From BQJU01 sp965229635 (lineage in GTDB: Bacteria > Bacteroidota > Bacteroidia > Chitinophagales > Saprospiraceae), in contig OZ245894.1 in NCBI GenBank assembly GCA_965229635.1, positions 5,084,001-5,148,000 on the forward strand: a DNA stretch of 64,000 bases, read 5' to 3'. The position numbers were made by a program, and so were the translations under genes. Each line of letters opens with the position of its first letter. The first letter of the stretch is position 1. The notes beneath the pieces are model-generated. The model was not told where the DNA came from, ran no database searches, and saw only the letters and a list, made by a program, of their open reading frames with translations. Shown piece by piece: positions 33,119 through 43,278 of this stretch.

Positions 33119-35866
33119 TCACTGAAACGCTCGTATCGCATCCGCATTATTTCGATCATACGGCACGCGCAGGAAGCCCAGTGTGCCCGGCTTCACCTGA
33201 ATATAGAAGCTGTAGGTGCCCCGGGTGGGTGCCCAGCTCAGCCCCATTTCCCAGCAATGCAGATCACGACTAAAGCCCAGGTAGGGATAGGTAATTTGCT
33301 TACTGACAAAATCGTAGCCGATATTGCCCATGTTGATATTCCAGTTGGGCGTCAGCTGAATGCTGCCACTGACACTCAAGGAGTGTGTTCTCAGCCGAAA
33401 GGTATCCTTGGCACCGGTCGTTTTGTCAAAATCCATGACGAAGGTATGGGCAATGCGGAAGCCCTCAAAGAGACTGAGAAAATCGGTTTCTTCCGGTCGT
33501 TCCCGAGTTCTCCTTTGCTCTTCTTCATCGTTCAGATCTTCAATAACTTCCTCCTCTTTTCCCTGGAACATGGCACGGATTTTACTAACCGTAATGGAAG
33601 TATTGACCCGCACATTGGTTTCAATATACTGCAGGAGCTTTCCCTCTTCCTGCCAGCGCAATTTACTGGTGCGTCGGTTACTCGTCTCGGTAAAGGTATT
33701 GACGTAAGGATCAAATACCGTTCGAAACGAAAGCGTGGTCATGCCTTTAAAGAAACGGGTGGTCCCGGAAATATTGATCTGGCTCCACTTCAGGGAATCT
33801 GCCGCGAAGTTGTAATTTCCGCTGACAATGATGTTATCAAATAGTTTGAAGTTTTTATCCGTAGAATCCTTCTTGGAGAAGTATTTGGCTTCAAAAATAT
33901 TGTTGATCGAATAAGACAAAGCCATTTGTTTACCCGCCGAGCTCGGTGAACCATAAATGCCATCTTGAAATATGGAATAGCGATTAGTAATATCGGGATT
34001 CAGGGTATCCTGCACGGTGCGGTACCAACCCAGGTCGTCGCTCAGATAACTCGGTGTATAACCGAAGGAAACCGAGGGTTTGATCACGTGCCGCACGCCC
34101 CGCAGCCAGCCTTTCTTAAAACGCATGGTACCAAAAATCTGAGTATTCATCGATACTCCAGCCGAAAAGGTACGATAAGACTGAAAGCCGTTGACCAGTC
34201 GCTCATTTATTGAACCAAGACTAATGGTATCACGGGTTTCAATGCCGTTCACGGTATCCAATTCAACATTGAGACCTTCTTCAAAATCCCGACGAATCGA
34301 TTTAAAGTACCAGACCTCCTCGTAGTTGACATTCGGGTTGAGATTGAAGTATTTCAGCAGCTTGAGCGAGGTTCCGGCATTGGCCTTGTGGCGGGCACCG
34401 TAGCGCGCATCATCCAATGTCTCTTGCGAGAAGAAAGTTGTATCCGTTCCTGTAAAGGTACTTTTGGCCTCACCGGTGTAGCGCAGATTGATATTTTCGT
34501 ACCACTTTTCCTTGCCTTTCCGTTCCTTGCGGCGGAATGGATACAGCGTTTGGGTTTGAAACTGGAGGTTCGGGAAATTGACCGTAATTTGATTGTTGTT
34601 TGTATTTTGACTGTGGTTGAAGGCCACACTCATCGAAATGGGTTTGTCCCGCCAGTTGCGGCTAAAGCTGAAGTTGGAGTTCAGTTGATTGTTCAAAACG
34701 CTTTGCGCATCGTTATAAACCCTTTGCTGATAACCATTCAGCTGAAAATTGATGGTTCCCCCAAATTTATTCATCGGGTGAGCTGAGGCATCCTGGTTAT
34801 GGGACAATTGTAGCCGGAAAGATTTTGGCCGGGAAATGGTACCATCACTGGCTTCGCTACGGCGAACATCATACCCGATATTGAACCGACCATTGTATTT
34901 ATACCGCTTTCGATACTGCGATTCTGCACTCAATCCCCAGGTTCCCTTGAGGTAAATATTTGCCTTGAGCGACAGGTTAAAATGTTCTCCAAGGGGAAAA
35001 AACCAGCCAATATCGCGCAAGCCAAATCCCCATTGGTTGGAATATTCGTAGTCTTGCGGGAAGAGCAATCCGGTACTCCGGGTCTTGGAAATTGGAAAAA
35101 AACCGAATGGTAACCAAAGCGGTGTTGGTACCCCCATGATCTCCAGATTGGACGGTCCTACCACCACCAGTTTATCCGGAATCACCTTTTGTTTGGCACT
35201 GCGGATACCAAAGTGCGGTTCCGGGTGGGTACAGGTTGTAAAGATGGCATCGTGGCTATAAATGATATCGTGGGAAGTGGAATCGCCCTGTTCGCCGCTG
35301 ACAAATTTCGATTTGCTTCCCTGTACAATCATATCGCCCTGCTGGGTGGTCACATCGTACACAATACCCTTACGTGTTTTAAAGTTGTAGCGCATTCGCT
35401 CCGCATTAAACTCCTGGTCACCATCCTTAAATTCGGGGAAACCCGCCATCTTGCCAAGGGAATCGGGCATGCCTTCAGCGGTAACGATATTGGATTCCCA
35501 ATCAAAAATAATGTGATCGGCTTTCACCGAAATGGTGGTATAATTCACCACGCCATTGCCGTAAAGGTGAATCTTTTTTCCGGCAATATCGTATATCATA
35601 GAATCGTTAGCAGTATATTGAACGGGAGCGTCGAGAGAATCTTTTGACAATTGAATCTGGGTCACTGCACTTTTTCCAAGGGAGTCTGGTTGAATCAACA
35701 ATGAATCAACTACAGTCAGAGAGGTGTCCGCATTGATGCCACTGGGTTGGGGAATCGTATCGGCCGGGACCTGAATCTGAGCTTCAATACCCGTCAAAAC
35801 CCCCAAAAAACACAAAATAATATAAGCTAGTTTTGCTTTCAAACGATTATTTCTCTTTATTTGCAT
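33119..35866 (-). CDS. LPS-assembly protein LptD (OstA)-like
   Basis: An outer-membrane barrel of 915 residues from ATG 35866 (a further ATG at 35911 precedes the signal peptide by 15 residues). The signal ends near TGIEAQ. Residues about 85-220 are the OstA/LptA-like beta-jellyroll (KKIHLYGNGVVNYTTISVKADHIIFDWESN in part), followed by LptD-type barrel strands such as PLWLPFGFFPISKTRSTGLLFP. It places LPS or lipooligosaccharide in the outer leaflet. It is divergent from an envelope amidase gene. Confidence 0.85.
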   Translation of the reverse strand: MQIKRNNRLKAKLAYIILCFLGVLTGIEAQIQVPADTIPQPSGINADTSLTVVDSLLIQPDSLGKSAVTQIQLSKDSLDAPVQYTANDSMIYDIAGKKIHLYGNGVVNYTTISVKADHIIFDWESNIVTAEGMPDSLGKMAGFPEFKDGDQEFNAERMRYNFKTRKGIVYDVTTQQGDMIVQGSKSKFVSGEQGDSTSHDIIYSHDAIFTTCTHPEPHFGIRSAKQKVIPDKLVVVGPSNLEIMGVPTPLWLPFGFFPISKTRSTGLLFPQDYEYSNQWGFGLRDIGWFFPLGEHFNLSLKANIYLKGTWGLSAESQYRKRYKYNGRFNIGYDVRRSEASDGTISRPKSFRLQLSHNQDASAHPMNKFGGTINFQLNGYQQRVYNDAQSVLNNQLNSNFSFSRNWRDKPISMSVAFNHSQNTNNNQITVNFPNLQFQTQTLYPFRRKERKGKEKWYENINLRYTGEAKSTFTGTDTTFFSQETLDDARYGARHKANAGTSLKLLKYFNLNPNVNYEEVWYFKSIRRDFEEGLNVELDTVNGIETRDTISLGSINERLVNGFQSYRTFSAGVSMNTQIFGTMRFKKGWLRGVRHVIKPSVSFGYTPSYLSDDLGWYRTVQDTLNPDITNRYSIFQDGIYGSPSSAGKQMALSYSINNIFEAKYFSKKDSTDKNFKLFDNIIVSGNYNFAADSLKWSQINISGTTRFFKGMTTLSFRTVFDPYVNTFTETSNRRTSKLRWQEEGKLLQYIETNVRVNTSITVSKIRAMFQGKEEEVIEDLNDEEEQRRTRERPEETDFLSLFEGFRIAHTFVMDFDKTTGAKDTFRLRTHSLSVSGSIQLTPNWNINMGNIGYDFVSKQITYPYLGFSRDLHCWEMGLSWAPTRGTYSFYIQVKPGTLGFLRVPYDRNNADAIRAFQ

Positions 35867-35972
35867 TAGTTTCCGGCGATTATAAAATATGGCTAACACA
35901 TTCAAAATCATCCTTATACAAATCTTGCCGGAGGTTTATTGTACGCTTTGACCAGCGTCAAAGATTCTAATT

Positions 35973-37685
35973 ATGATGAAAAAAGTACTTTCCCCAAACT
36001 CCGCAATCCTGCAAACTATGATGAAAGCATTAATTGTTTGTCAAACGATGTTCCTGGCCCTTTTCGCGGTGCCCGTTAAGGGGTTTAACATTTCATTATC
36101 CTTTGCTACTGCCAGCGAGGCAACGCTTTCAACTTCTGAAAGCTACCTGCCGATTGATGATGCAACCCTCTCCGCTTTACAAACGGTGGGCAAAGTTATT
36201 AAAGAAAGTAGTATTGACGAAACAGATTACCGGATAAAAACGGTAGTTATTGATCCGGGCCACGGAGGGCACGACCCCGGCTGTCTCGGACACAACTCTC
36301 GCGAGAAGCACCTGGCACTGGCTATCGGCAAAAAAGTGGCCGCCGGATTAAAGCTCAACTTCCCCGGTCTCAACGTGATTATGACCCGCGATACGGACGT
36401 TTTTATTCCCTTACACGAGCGCGCCGCTATTGCCAATCACAACAATGCCGACCTTTTTATTTCTATTCACTGCAACTATATGCCCGGGCACTCCGGAACC
36501 CACGGTTCCGAGACTTACGTGATGGGACTTCATACCGCCCAACACAATTTGGCTGTAGCCAAACGTGAAAATGCGGCCATCCTGCTGGAGGAGAACTACG
36601 AAAAGAACTACGACTTCGACCCCAATTCCGCGGAAGGCCACATCATGTTGAGCATGTATCAAAATGCCTACCTGGAACAGAGTATCCTTTTTGCGGATCG
36701 TGTGGAAGCTCGATTTGATTCGGATGCCGGTCGTAAGAGTCGTGGGGTAAAGCAGGCAGGCTTTGTAGTGCTAAAGGAAACAGCTATGCCCAGCGTGCTG
36801 GTGGAAGCGGGGTTCCTGAGCAACTATAAGGAGGAGGAATTTCTAAAAAACGAAGAAGGCCAGCAAATAATGGCCGATGCGATCGTTGCCGCTTTCGCGG
36901 AATATAAAATCATGGTAGAAACCGGCGATTTTAAAACCCCACCGAATATTGCCCCCATCGCCGTTGCCACGGTGAAGCAAGCGCCGGAGACTACGCCAAC
37001 AAAAGCCGTGGAAAAAGAAACACCGAAGGTGGTGGCCGTAAAAACAGAAAACAAACCGATTCAGTCTACCTCTAAACCCGCTCAAACCAGAGCAGATAGT
37101 CCAAGTCAGCCGATGATGGAATGGGAGAAGAAACTGGTGGCTGATAAAAAAGATAACGCACCGCTGTTCACCTCACCTCCGGTAAATACGACTCCAAAAT
37201 CTCCAACGCCAATACCAGCAGCGGCTGCAACCACCTATCCGTCTAATTATGATAATCCTGAAGTTCGTCGCGAACGCAAGATCATCCCAATGCAGGGTAC
37301 CCCGGTTCCTGGTAACATGAACCAGATAACGGTAAAGTCTCCTTCGGTAGCGACCAATGTACCGACGCAGACAGTGCCTTACCAAACCAATAATGTGCTT
37401 CAGGATGACCAGCAAAATATTCGGTTTGCAGTACAGCTTGCCGCCTCGCCGCGGCCCATTGACACCAATCAGGCTCAGTGGCGCAATATTGGGTATACGG
37501 TAGAGATTGTGCCAGAAAATGACCTGTTCAAGTACCAGGCCCGAAATTTTAACAATTACTACGAGGCTTTGGAAGGCAAATTACAGCTACAAAACAAGGG
37601 TTTTGCCGATGCCTTTATCGTCGTTTATAAAAATGGGCGCAAAATTCCATTAGAACAAGCTAAGAAAGAATTGGGCATTCACTAG
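35973..37685 (+). CDS. N-acetylmuramoyl-L-alanine amidase with SPOR-like C-terminus
   Basis: A 570-residue periplasmic cell-wall hydrolase that cuts the amide bond between muramic acid and the peptide. After an export signal (to about residue 40) the Amidase_3 domain spans about 88-310: VVIDPGHGGHDPGC gives the first zinc His, SREKHLAL the zinc Glu, SIHCNYM the second His and VLVEAGFLSN the catalytic Glu. A Pro/Thr-rich linker (320-480) leads to a SPOR-like domain (FAVQLAASPRPI to the end), which in other bacteria targets denuded septal glycan. It is followed by a strong terminator and an MCE gene. Confidence 0.92.
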   Translation: MMKKVLSPNSAILQTMMKALIVCQTMFLALFAVPVKGFNISLSFATASEATLSTSESYLPIDDATLSALQTVGKVIKESSIDETDYRIKTVVIDPGHGGHDPGCLGHNSREKHLALAIGKKVAAGLKLNFPGLNVIMTRDTDVFIPLHERAAIANHNNADLFISIHCNYMPGHSGTHGSETYVMGLHTAQHNLAVAKRENAAILLEENYEKNYDFDPNSAEGHIMLSMYQNAYLEQSILFADRVEARFDSDAGRKSRGVKQAGFVVLKETAMPSVLVEAGFLSNYKEEEFLKNEEGQQIMADAIVAAFAEYKIMVETGDFKTPPNIAPIAVATVKQAPETTPTKAVEKETPKVVAVKTENKPIQSTSKPAQTRADSPSQPMMEWEKKLVADKKDNAPLFTSPPVNTTPKSPTPIPAAAATTYPSNYDNPEVRRERKIIPMQGTPVPGNMNQITVKSPSVATNVPTQTVPYQTNNVLQDDQQNIRFAVQLAASPRPIDTNQAQWRNIGYTVEIVPENDLFKYQARNFNNYYEALEGKLQLQNKGFADAFIVVYKNGRKIPLEQAKKELGIH

Positions 37686-37686
37686 T

Positions 37687-37742
37687 GCGACCACAACAAA
37701 ACCCTTTTGGCATTAATGGTGTTGTAGAAATGTCGCTTTTTT
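37687..37742 (+). terminator. Intrinsic terminator after the amidase gene
   Basis: GCGAC (37687-37691) pairs with GTCGC (37732-37736) and ACAAC (37693-37697) with GTTGT (37721-37725), followed by TTTTTT (37737-37742). A TACATTTG box (37771-37778) lies just downstream, ahead of the next gene. Confidence 0.7.
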
Positions 37743-37770
37743 ACAGGTTAAATTATTCGCAACAAAACCT

Positions 37771-37778
37771 TACATTTG
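37771..37778 (+). promoter_or_regulatory. Candidate -7 element (TACATTTG) for the MCE gene
   Basis: TACATTTG matches the Bacteroidota -7 consensus TAnnTTTG and lies 21 bp before ATG 37800. No TTTG is seen at the -33 distance. Its place right after a terminator supports a new transcript starting here. Confidence 0.45.
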
Positions 37779-37799
37779 CGACTCTTTAAACCCTACAAT

Positions 37800-38828
37800 A
37801 TGTCAAACGAAGTAAAGATTGGTCTTTTGGCCATTGTCACCATTGCCCTCGCCTTCTGGGGATACAAATTTATCCTGGGCAAAAACCTGCTGGTCAAATC
37901 CAATACCTACCAGGTGCTGTACGAAAATGTGGATGGTTTGCAGATCGGGACTTCCGTACGCATCAATGGCGTGAAGGTCGGAAGTGTGGCTAATATTAAC
38001 CTGCTACCTGACGATGAGGAACAAGTTTTGGTCATTCTTGACCTGGACCGTACCGTTCGTATTCCCCCAAATACCGTGGCAGCCATTACCCCGGTTGGTT
38101 TTATGGGCGGACAGGTAATTGTACTTGAATATGATAAGCCTTGTGAAGGTAGCGATTGTGCCAAAAGCGGCTCTTTCCTAAAAGGGGAAACCCGTGGAAT
38201 GCTTGCTTCGATGATGGGTGAAGACGATCTAAAAAACTATATGCAGATACTTCAAAAAGGCCTGATTGAAGTACTGGATAGCCTGGACGAAAGACTGCTT
38301 GATCCGGATAGCGACTCTCCTTTGGCCAAAAGCATCCAGGACCTGCAAGGTACTATGGCCAACCTGAATAGCGCAACCGGCCGTGTGGATAACCTTTTGA
38401 GAAAATCTTCAGACAATATCGATGGCTCGTTGGCCAATCTAAATACTTTTACCGGTGCCCTGGCAGAAAAAGAGGAAGCCATTGCCGGGATTATCGACAA
38501 TGCCAATGCCTTGTCGCAAGAGTTGGCGGAAGCCGAATTGAAAAAAACCATGCTCGAGGCTCAGGAGGCCATCACCCAATTGAAGGCCGCTATCGAAACG
38601 GCTGATGGCGCACTGTCCGGTGTCTCTGATGTGGTTGGTAAAATCAATAACGGAGAGGGTTCATTGGGTAAATTGTTGCAGGATGAAAAACTTTACAACA
38701 ACCTCAATGGCTTGAGCCGTATGGCTGATTCCCTCATTACCGATATCCAGGAACGCCCCTACCGGTATGTGCCGCTGAAAGGCCGGAAACGGGTGCAGCG
38801 CTATGACCGCCTCGATGAAAAGAACTAG
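37800..38828 (+). CDS. MCE/MlaD-family lipid-transport protein
   Basis: From ATG 37800 the protein has 342 residues: one N-terminal membrane helix (IGLLAIVTIALAFWGYKFI), then an MCE domain (YENVDGLQIGTSVRINGVKVG, PVGFMGGQVIVLEY) and a long helical, coiled-coil C-terminus. MCE proteins form periplasmic rings that move phospholipids between membranes. The Mla ATPase and permease genes are not adjacent in this window. The upstream ATG 37776 falls inside the predicted promoter, so I chose 37800. Confidence 0.88.
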   Translation: MSNEVKIGLLAIVTIALAFWGYKFILGKNLLVKSNTYQVLYENVDGLQIGTSVRINGVKVGSVANINLLPDDEEQVLVILDLDRTVRIPPNTVAAITPVGFMGGQVIVLEYDKPCEGSDCAKSGSFLKGETRGMLASMMGEDDLKNYMQILQKGLIEVLDSLDERLLDPDSDSPLAKSIQDLQGTMANLNSATGRVDNLLRKSSDNIDGSLANLNTFTGALAEKEEAIAGIIDNANALSQELAEAELKKTMLEAQEAITQLKAAIETADGALSGVSDVVGKINNGEGSLGKLLQDEKLYNNLNGLSRMADSLITDIQERPYRYVPLKGRKRVQRYDRLDEKN

Positions 38829-38830
38829 CC

Positions 38831-39391
38831 ATGGGTAAGGATCAGGACTCCGAAGGTGCCATCCGTAATCGCTACGCCGAAGAAGGGGTTGAGGAATATT
38901 ACAAGGAGTCCGGAGCCAATTACAGCAACCCTCATTTTAAGCAGGTTCGCCAACTATTGCTGCAAAATGAGCATCGCATTCAATTTCAAAATGTTTTAGA
39001 CTTTTGCTGCGGCAGTGGTGAAGTCAGCCGGGTCATTCAGGAATTAGGTTACTCCTTACCCACCGCAAGTGACCCATTCACCACAGAGGCCTACCAGAAG
39101 CAGTTTCAGCGGTCCTGCCTCCCCTACTCTTTTACAGATGTGATTAAGGGAAATTTAATAGGGAAGTATTCGGCCATCATTTGCAGTTTTGCCATGCACC
39201 TTTGTCCAGCCAACGATTTGTTTCCTCTAGCCTATCAGCTATTTCAATGTACGGATCAACTGGTGATCATCACGCCACACAAACGGCCGGATCTGGAGCA
39301 CTACGAAGGAATATCGCTGGATTTTGAAGATGATACCTTGACGGAACGTGGTAAAAAGGTGAGATTACGAGCTTATCGATCTTCTTTTTAA
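38831..39391 (+). CDS. Class I SAM-dependent methyltransferase
   Basis: A 186-residue protein with the SAM-binding motif I FCCGSGEVSRVIQELGY near residue 57 and a following acidic position (TASDPF). The segment SAIICSFAMHLCP fits motif IV. The substrate is unknown. Only 2 bp separate it from the MCE gene, so the two are probably translated together. Its stop overlaps the stop of converging tilS by 4 bp. Confidence 0.72.
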   Translation: MGKDQDSEGAIRNRYAEEGVEEYYKESGANYSNPHFKQVRQLLLQNEHRIQFQNVLDFCCGSGEVSRVIQELGYSLPTASDPFTTEAYQKQFQRSCLPYSFTDVIKGNLIGKYSAIICSFAMHLCPANDLFPLAYQLFQCTDQLVIITPHKRPDLEHYEGISLDFEDDTLTERGKKVRLRAYRSSF

Positions 39392-40716
39392 TCTGTTTGC
39401 CGTAGCGTCATTTTCATGTATTTTACAGTTTTTGGTGTGATCTTAAAACGATCATCCAGTCGGTAGCTGAGTATTCCAATAATTTGCCCGTCGCCATTTT
39501 CGAGAATCCAGGCATTTTCCTTTTCAAAACGGGACAATTTTAGGTTGGAAAAGAAGTCCTGAACTTTCTGGTGGCCGGTCATACCCAGCGGTTGAAAAAC
39601 ATCTCCCGCCTGCCAGCGGCGAACCGTCAATGGATAAACCAATAAGCGATGATCTACCATCAATCCCTCCTCCGGCAGCAAAAAGCTTTCGGGCTGTCCC
39701 TCTTTGTACTCGATCTCCAACAACATACGATCGAGGCGTAGGTTTGAATCTGTTTCAAGCAACTCAAATTGTGTAAGCTCAGGCAAGTATTCCTGTACAA
39801 AAAGTTGATCTCGATCCACGAGAAGCCGATGGCTTTCCGAATAAAAGATGGCTCCGGTTTGGGTGTTCTCAATGAGGGCATTTTCCAGTTGATCTGAAGT
39901 AAATCCACAGGGTGATAACCATTCGTGCAACAAGGTCAGGCCTGCCGGATGCTTCCGCAACGGCAAGATTTGAATAGAAAATCCGTCAGGCATTTCCCGT
40001 ACCCATTTTTCCCGAAATTGGGCGACGGCGAATTCAAACAACCACTGCGTTTCACGCAAGTGCTGAAAATTCTGCTGCATTGTCTTTTCCAGACCGGGAT
40101 TGATCTCTTTTAACACCGGAATCACATCCAGGCGAATTTTGTTTCGACTGTACTTCCGTTCCTGATTGGAGTGATCCTCCCGATGGGTTAAACCTTGGAC
40201 AGCAAGGTAGGTCTCAATTTCTGTCCGGGTGGCAAATAGCAATGGCCGAATGATGGCGCCATTCTTGTGTGGAATGCCATGTAGACCACGTATGCCGGTG
40301 CCTTTAGTAAAATTATAAAGGGCTGTCTCAATGCTATCATTTAAATGATGAGCCGTCGCGATGTATTGATAATCATTTTCTTGTCGAATCTTCTCCAACC
40401 ACTCATAGCGCAATTCCCGGGCCACAACTTGCATAGATTGGCCTCTTTCCTGCATCACATTTTGGGTATCAAACCGGGTGGAAAAGAAAGGACAGCCAAG
40501 TTTTTTGGCCAGCTGCTCTACAAAAACCTCGTCACCATCGGATGCTTCATCCCTCAACTGAAAATTACAGTGTGCAAGGGCAAAATAAACACCAGTCCGG
40601 GAAAGCAAATGGGCAAGGGCCACAGAATCGACACCACCGCTGACGGCCAGCAAGACTTTATCACCGACTTGCAGCAGTTGGTGCGTCTCCAGGAATAATT
40701 TGAGCCGCTCCAGCAT
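39388..40716 (-). CDS. tilS: tRNA(Ile)-lysidine synthetase
   Basis: Adds lysine to C34 of the CAU-anticodon tRNA-Ile so that it reads AUA. The PP-loop is S26-GGVDS-31 (AVSGGVDSVAL), followed by ALAHCNFQLRDEASDGDE and TAHHLNDSIETALYN, both typical of TilS. The 442-residue length includes the C-terminal substrate-binding domain, ending in LSRFEKENAWILEN and the FKITPKT segment. The gene starts 2 bp below the PfkB kinase stop, so the two are coupled. Confidence 0.95.
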   Translation of the reverse strand: MLERLKLFLETHQLLQVGDKVLLAVSGGVDSVALAHLLSRTGVYFALAHCNFQLRDEASDGDEVFVEQLAKKLGCPFFSTRFDTQNVMQERGQSMQVVARELRYEWLEKIRQENDYQYIATAHHLNDSIETALYNFTKGTGIRGLHGIPHKNGAIIRPLLFATRTEIETYLAVQGLTHREDHSNQERKYSRNKIRLDVIPVLKEINPGLEKTMQQNFQHLRETQWLFEFAVAQFREKWVREMPDGFSIQILPLRKHPAGLTLLHEWLSPCGFTSDQLENALIENTQTGAIFYSESHRLLVDRDQLFVQEYLPELTQFELLETDSNLRLDRMLLEIEYKEGQPESFLLPEEGLMVDHRLLVYPLTVRRWQAGDVFQPLGMTGHQKVQDFFSNLKLSRFEKENAWILENGDGQIIGILSYRLDDRFKITPKTVKYMKMTLRQTD

Positions 40717-40718
40717 AG

Positions 40719-41723
40719 CTACACCTTTGCTCCTTCTCCGTAGTTGTGACGGATCAGCTCATAGGTTAGCTCCAGAGATTGGAATACTTCAAAACTGGTA
40801 CCCTGTGTACGGCGTGCCCCGAGGGCATTGGCAAATTGAGCAGCCCGAATATAGTCGGAATGATCTTCCAAAAATCCGTAGGCAAGCCCTCCGGCAAATG
40901 AATCACCGCAGCCGGTGGTATCGATGACCTCGTCCACTTTCACCGACGACACAAATTCCGCTTTGACACGGCCATTTTCCATGGAATAAATCATACAACC
41001 GCGGGAGTCTAAGGTAATGTAGAGGGCCTGTACGCCAAATCTGAGTACGTGGGTTCCAAAGGCCATCATCTCCTCCTCCGTCAGGTCGCGGTATTCCTGC
41101 TCCAACTCGGAAGGCTCATAAGATTTCTTAAACCAACAGCAGCTTGCCTCCTCAATATTCATTTTTAGAATATCGATAGAGGGTAACCACAAGTCTCGCT
41201 CCAGCCAAAATCGCCGCACCCGATCACCGGTGGTGGTTACAGCGGTAGTAGGACCATGTGCATCAAAGATGATCAAACCATTATTGGTTCTATTTTCCTT
41301 GATGTATTGCAAAGTATCAAGAGGAACCTCGTAGTCAGAGATGGGCACACAAACAAAGGCGTCAGCATCCAACACTAAATCTACATCGTTAGGGCGAATG
41401 GGGGGCATAAAGGCCGTTTGTTTCTCCAAACGGTTATTTTGATCCACAAAACGCAACTGAATCACATCCCCCTGGTCCATCTCGTCAAAAATGGCATCCG
41501 TAACGACGTTTTCGTAGGCTCCGAGCAAGGCCTTGATTTCGGGAGCATCCCGTTTGCGAGTATGGGAAACCGGCCACACCTCACCACGGCCGGCCAATAG
41601 TTTGGCCAGGGCAATAGTTGGGTGAGTGGCACATCCGTACTTGGTTATTACCGTACCATTACTGGTTGTAATGTGGTCGTAAGGAATAGGTCCTAAAACG
41701 GCCACTTTATAATCTTTTTTCAT
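40719..41723 (-). CDS. PfkB-family carbohydrate kinase
   Basis: A 334-residue ribokinase-fold enzyme. The C-terminal signature DTTGCGDSFAGGLAYG carries the catalytic Asp and anion hole. The N-terminal part (VLGPIPYDHITTSNG, then KYGCATHPTIALAKLL) replaces the usual GG motif, so the substrate sugar is unclear; adenosine-kinase-like or fructokinase-like activity cannot be separated. It lies between aspartate kinase (52 bp upstream) and tilS (2 bp downstream), all leftward. Confidence 0.83.
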   Translation of the reverse strand: MKKDYKVAVLGPIPYDHITTSNGTVITKYGCATHPTIALAKLLAGRGEVWPVSHTRKRDAPEIKALLGAYENVVTDAIFDEMDQGDVIQLRFVDQNNRLEKQTAFMPPIRPNDVDLVLDADAFVCVPISDYEVPLDTLQYIKENRTNNGLIIFDAHGPTTAVTTTGDRVRRFWLERDLWLPSIDILKMNIEEASCCWFKKSYEPSELEQEYRDLTEEEMMAFGTHVLRFGVQALYITLDSRGCMIYSMENGRVKAEFVSSVKVDEVIDTTGCGDSFAGGLAYGFLEDHSDYIRAAQFANALGARRTQGTSFEVFQSLELTYELIRHNYGEGAKV

Positions 41724-41775
41724 AAATAGCAGCTTTCGGACCTAATTTAGTAATTTTTAACGGTTCTCAGAAAAT

Positions 41776-43083
41776 TTAATGCTGTTTGGGTTTTCGCTGC
41801 ATCACTGGCACATCACGAGCGACCATTTGCACCGTCTGACGCATACGCTCTTCCAGCAAGATGATTTTTCCACGGCGGAGATTATCCAGCACATTTTTCT
41901 GGAAATGCCTCACGGTGATCAATTCCAGATCACGATCCAGTATCACTTTGAAGTCCTTCTGGATCTTCTCGATGAAGGTGTCAATTCTATCATCAATATC
42001 ATTGACACAAACCACAAAGCTAATGGCCGTATTTTGCATCATATTGACCTGGATACGCAATTCGGCGATCAATTTAAACAGGAAGCTCATGTGGTGCTCA
42101 GCCACAAAGGAGAAGTCGCGGGTGGAAATGTGCAAAAGTGCCTGATCCTGCTCCACAGCCACCATTGGTGGATAGGTATCCTCAACTTCTACGGATATGA
42201 AAGTGCCTTCTCCGGCCGGATCAATGAATGATTTTACGTACAGAGGAATGCTTTTATTTTGAAGCGGCTTGATGGTCTTGGGGTGAATCACCTTTGCACC
42301 GTAGTAAGTCATCTCAATCGCTTCGCGGTAGGAAAGACGATCAATTTTAGTCACATTATCAAACAAGCGCGGATCGGCAGTCAATACGCCGGGAACATCC
42401 TTCCAGATGGTCATGCTCTCGGCATCCAGACAGAAAGAAAAGATCGCTGCGGTGTAGTCAGAGCCTTCGCGGCCGAGGGTGGTGGTGAAATTTTCTGTGG
42501 TACTACCAATAAAACCCTGCGTTAATACAAAACCAGATTCTTGTGTCAACGGTCTGGCAATTCGATCCGCACGCTCCTGGGTTTCGGCCCATTGCACCCA
42601 ACCTTCCCGGAAAATATCGTCGGTCAGGATCACATCACGTGCATCGAGCCAGCGGGTTGGCAGGTTCACCTCATTTAAATATGCTTGTACGATCTTTGAA
42701 GAAACCAATTCTCCAATGGATACGATCTGATCGTACATATAGTCATAGTTCTCGTGTGGAGGCTCCTCCAGTACCCACTCTACCTCCACGAATGTATCGT
42801 TGACAGTGGCAAAAACGTCGTGTTTGGGACCAAACAGGGCTTCGCAAATTTCGTAATGCTGCTTTTTAATCTCGTTGAGCAATTCCCCTGCTTTACCCGT
42901 ACCTTCATTATGGGCATCCACCACTTCTTCCAGTGCATTGGTCGTCTTACCCATCGCCGAAACGACAATTACCAGTCGCTGATCGGCAAAGGTTTTTAAA
43001 ATATTGGCAACATTTTTTACCGCGTCCGCATTCTTCAGCGAAGCTCCTCCAAATTTGAAAACTTTAATGGCCTGTTTCATCAT
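41776..43083 (-). CDS. lysC: Aspartate kinase
   Basis: Phosphorylates aspartate, the first step to lysine, threonine and methionine. The N-terminal KVFKFGGASLKNADAVKN is the family signature, and the catalytic region contains LGREGSDYTAAIFSFCLDAESMTIWKDVPGVLTADP. The C-terminal third carries ACT-type regulatory repeats. With 435 residues it is monofunctional, without a homoserine dehydrogenase domain. Two Met codons open the frame. A TATCTTTG box lies 28 bp upstream. The symbol could also be written ask or thrA-type; the isozyme class is not certain. Confidence 0.9.
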   Translation of the reverse strand: MMKQAIKVFKFGGASLKNADAVKNVANILKTFADQRLVIVVSAMGKTTNALEEVVDAHNEGTGKAGELLNEIKKQHYEICEALFGPKHDVFATVNDTFVEVEWVLEEPPHENYDYMYDQIVSIGELVSSKIVQAYLNEVNLPTRWLDARDVILTDDIFREGWVQWAETQERADRIARPLTQESGFVLTQGFIGSTTENFTTTLGREGSDYTAAIFSFCLDAESMTIWKDVPGVLTADPRLFDNVTKIDRLSYREAIEMTYYGAKVIHPKTIKPLQNKSIPLYVKSFIDPAGEGTFISVEVEDTYPPMVAVEQDQALLHISTRDFSFVAEHHMSFLFKLIAELRIQVNMMQNTAISFVVCVNDIDDRIDTFIEKIQKDFKVILDRDLELITVRHFQKNVLDNLRRGKIILLEERMRQTVQMVARDVPVMQRKPKQH

Positions 43084-43110
43084 TTAAATGCTTGTGTAAC
43101 AATGAGGGGG

Positions 43111-43118
43111 CAAAGATA
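43111..43118 (-). promoter_or_regulatory. Candidate -7 element (TATCTTTG) for aspartate kinase
   Basis: The minus strand has TATCTTTG 28 bp before the start codon. No TTTG -33 partner lies at the usual distance. There is no leader long enough for a lysine riboswitch between here and the ATG. Confidence 0.4.
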
Positions 43119-43278
43119 AAATTTTTCAATTCTATGGGCAGATTCGCAAAATAAAAAATGCCCTGACGATTGGGAAAAAGACTTAATAGATTAGCATTAG
43201 CCACCTGGTGTTCTCTTTAAAACCCATTTTTCCAAAACAATTTCCAGCACAAATCATTTACTTTTGTCAAAAAAACGC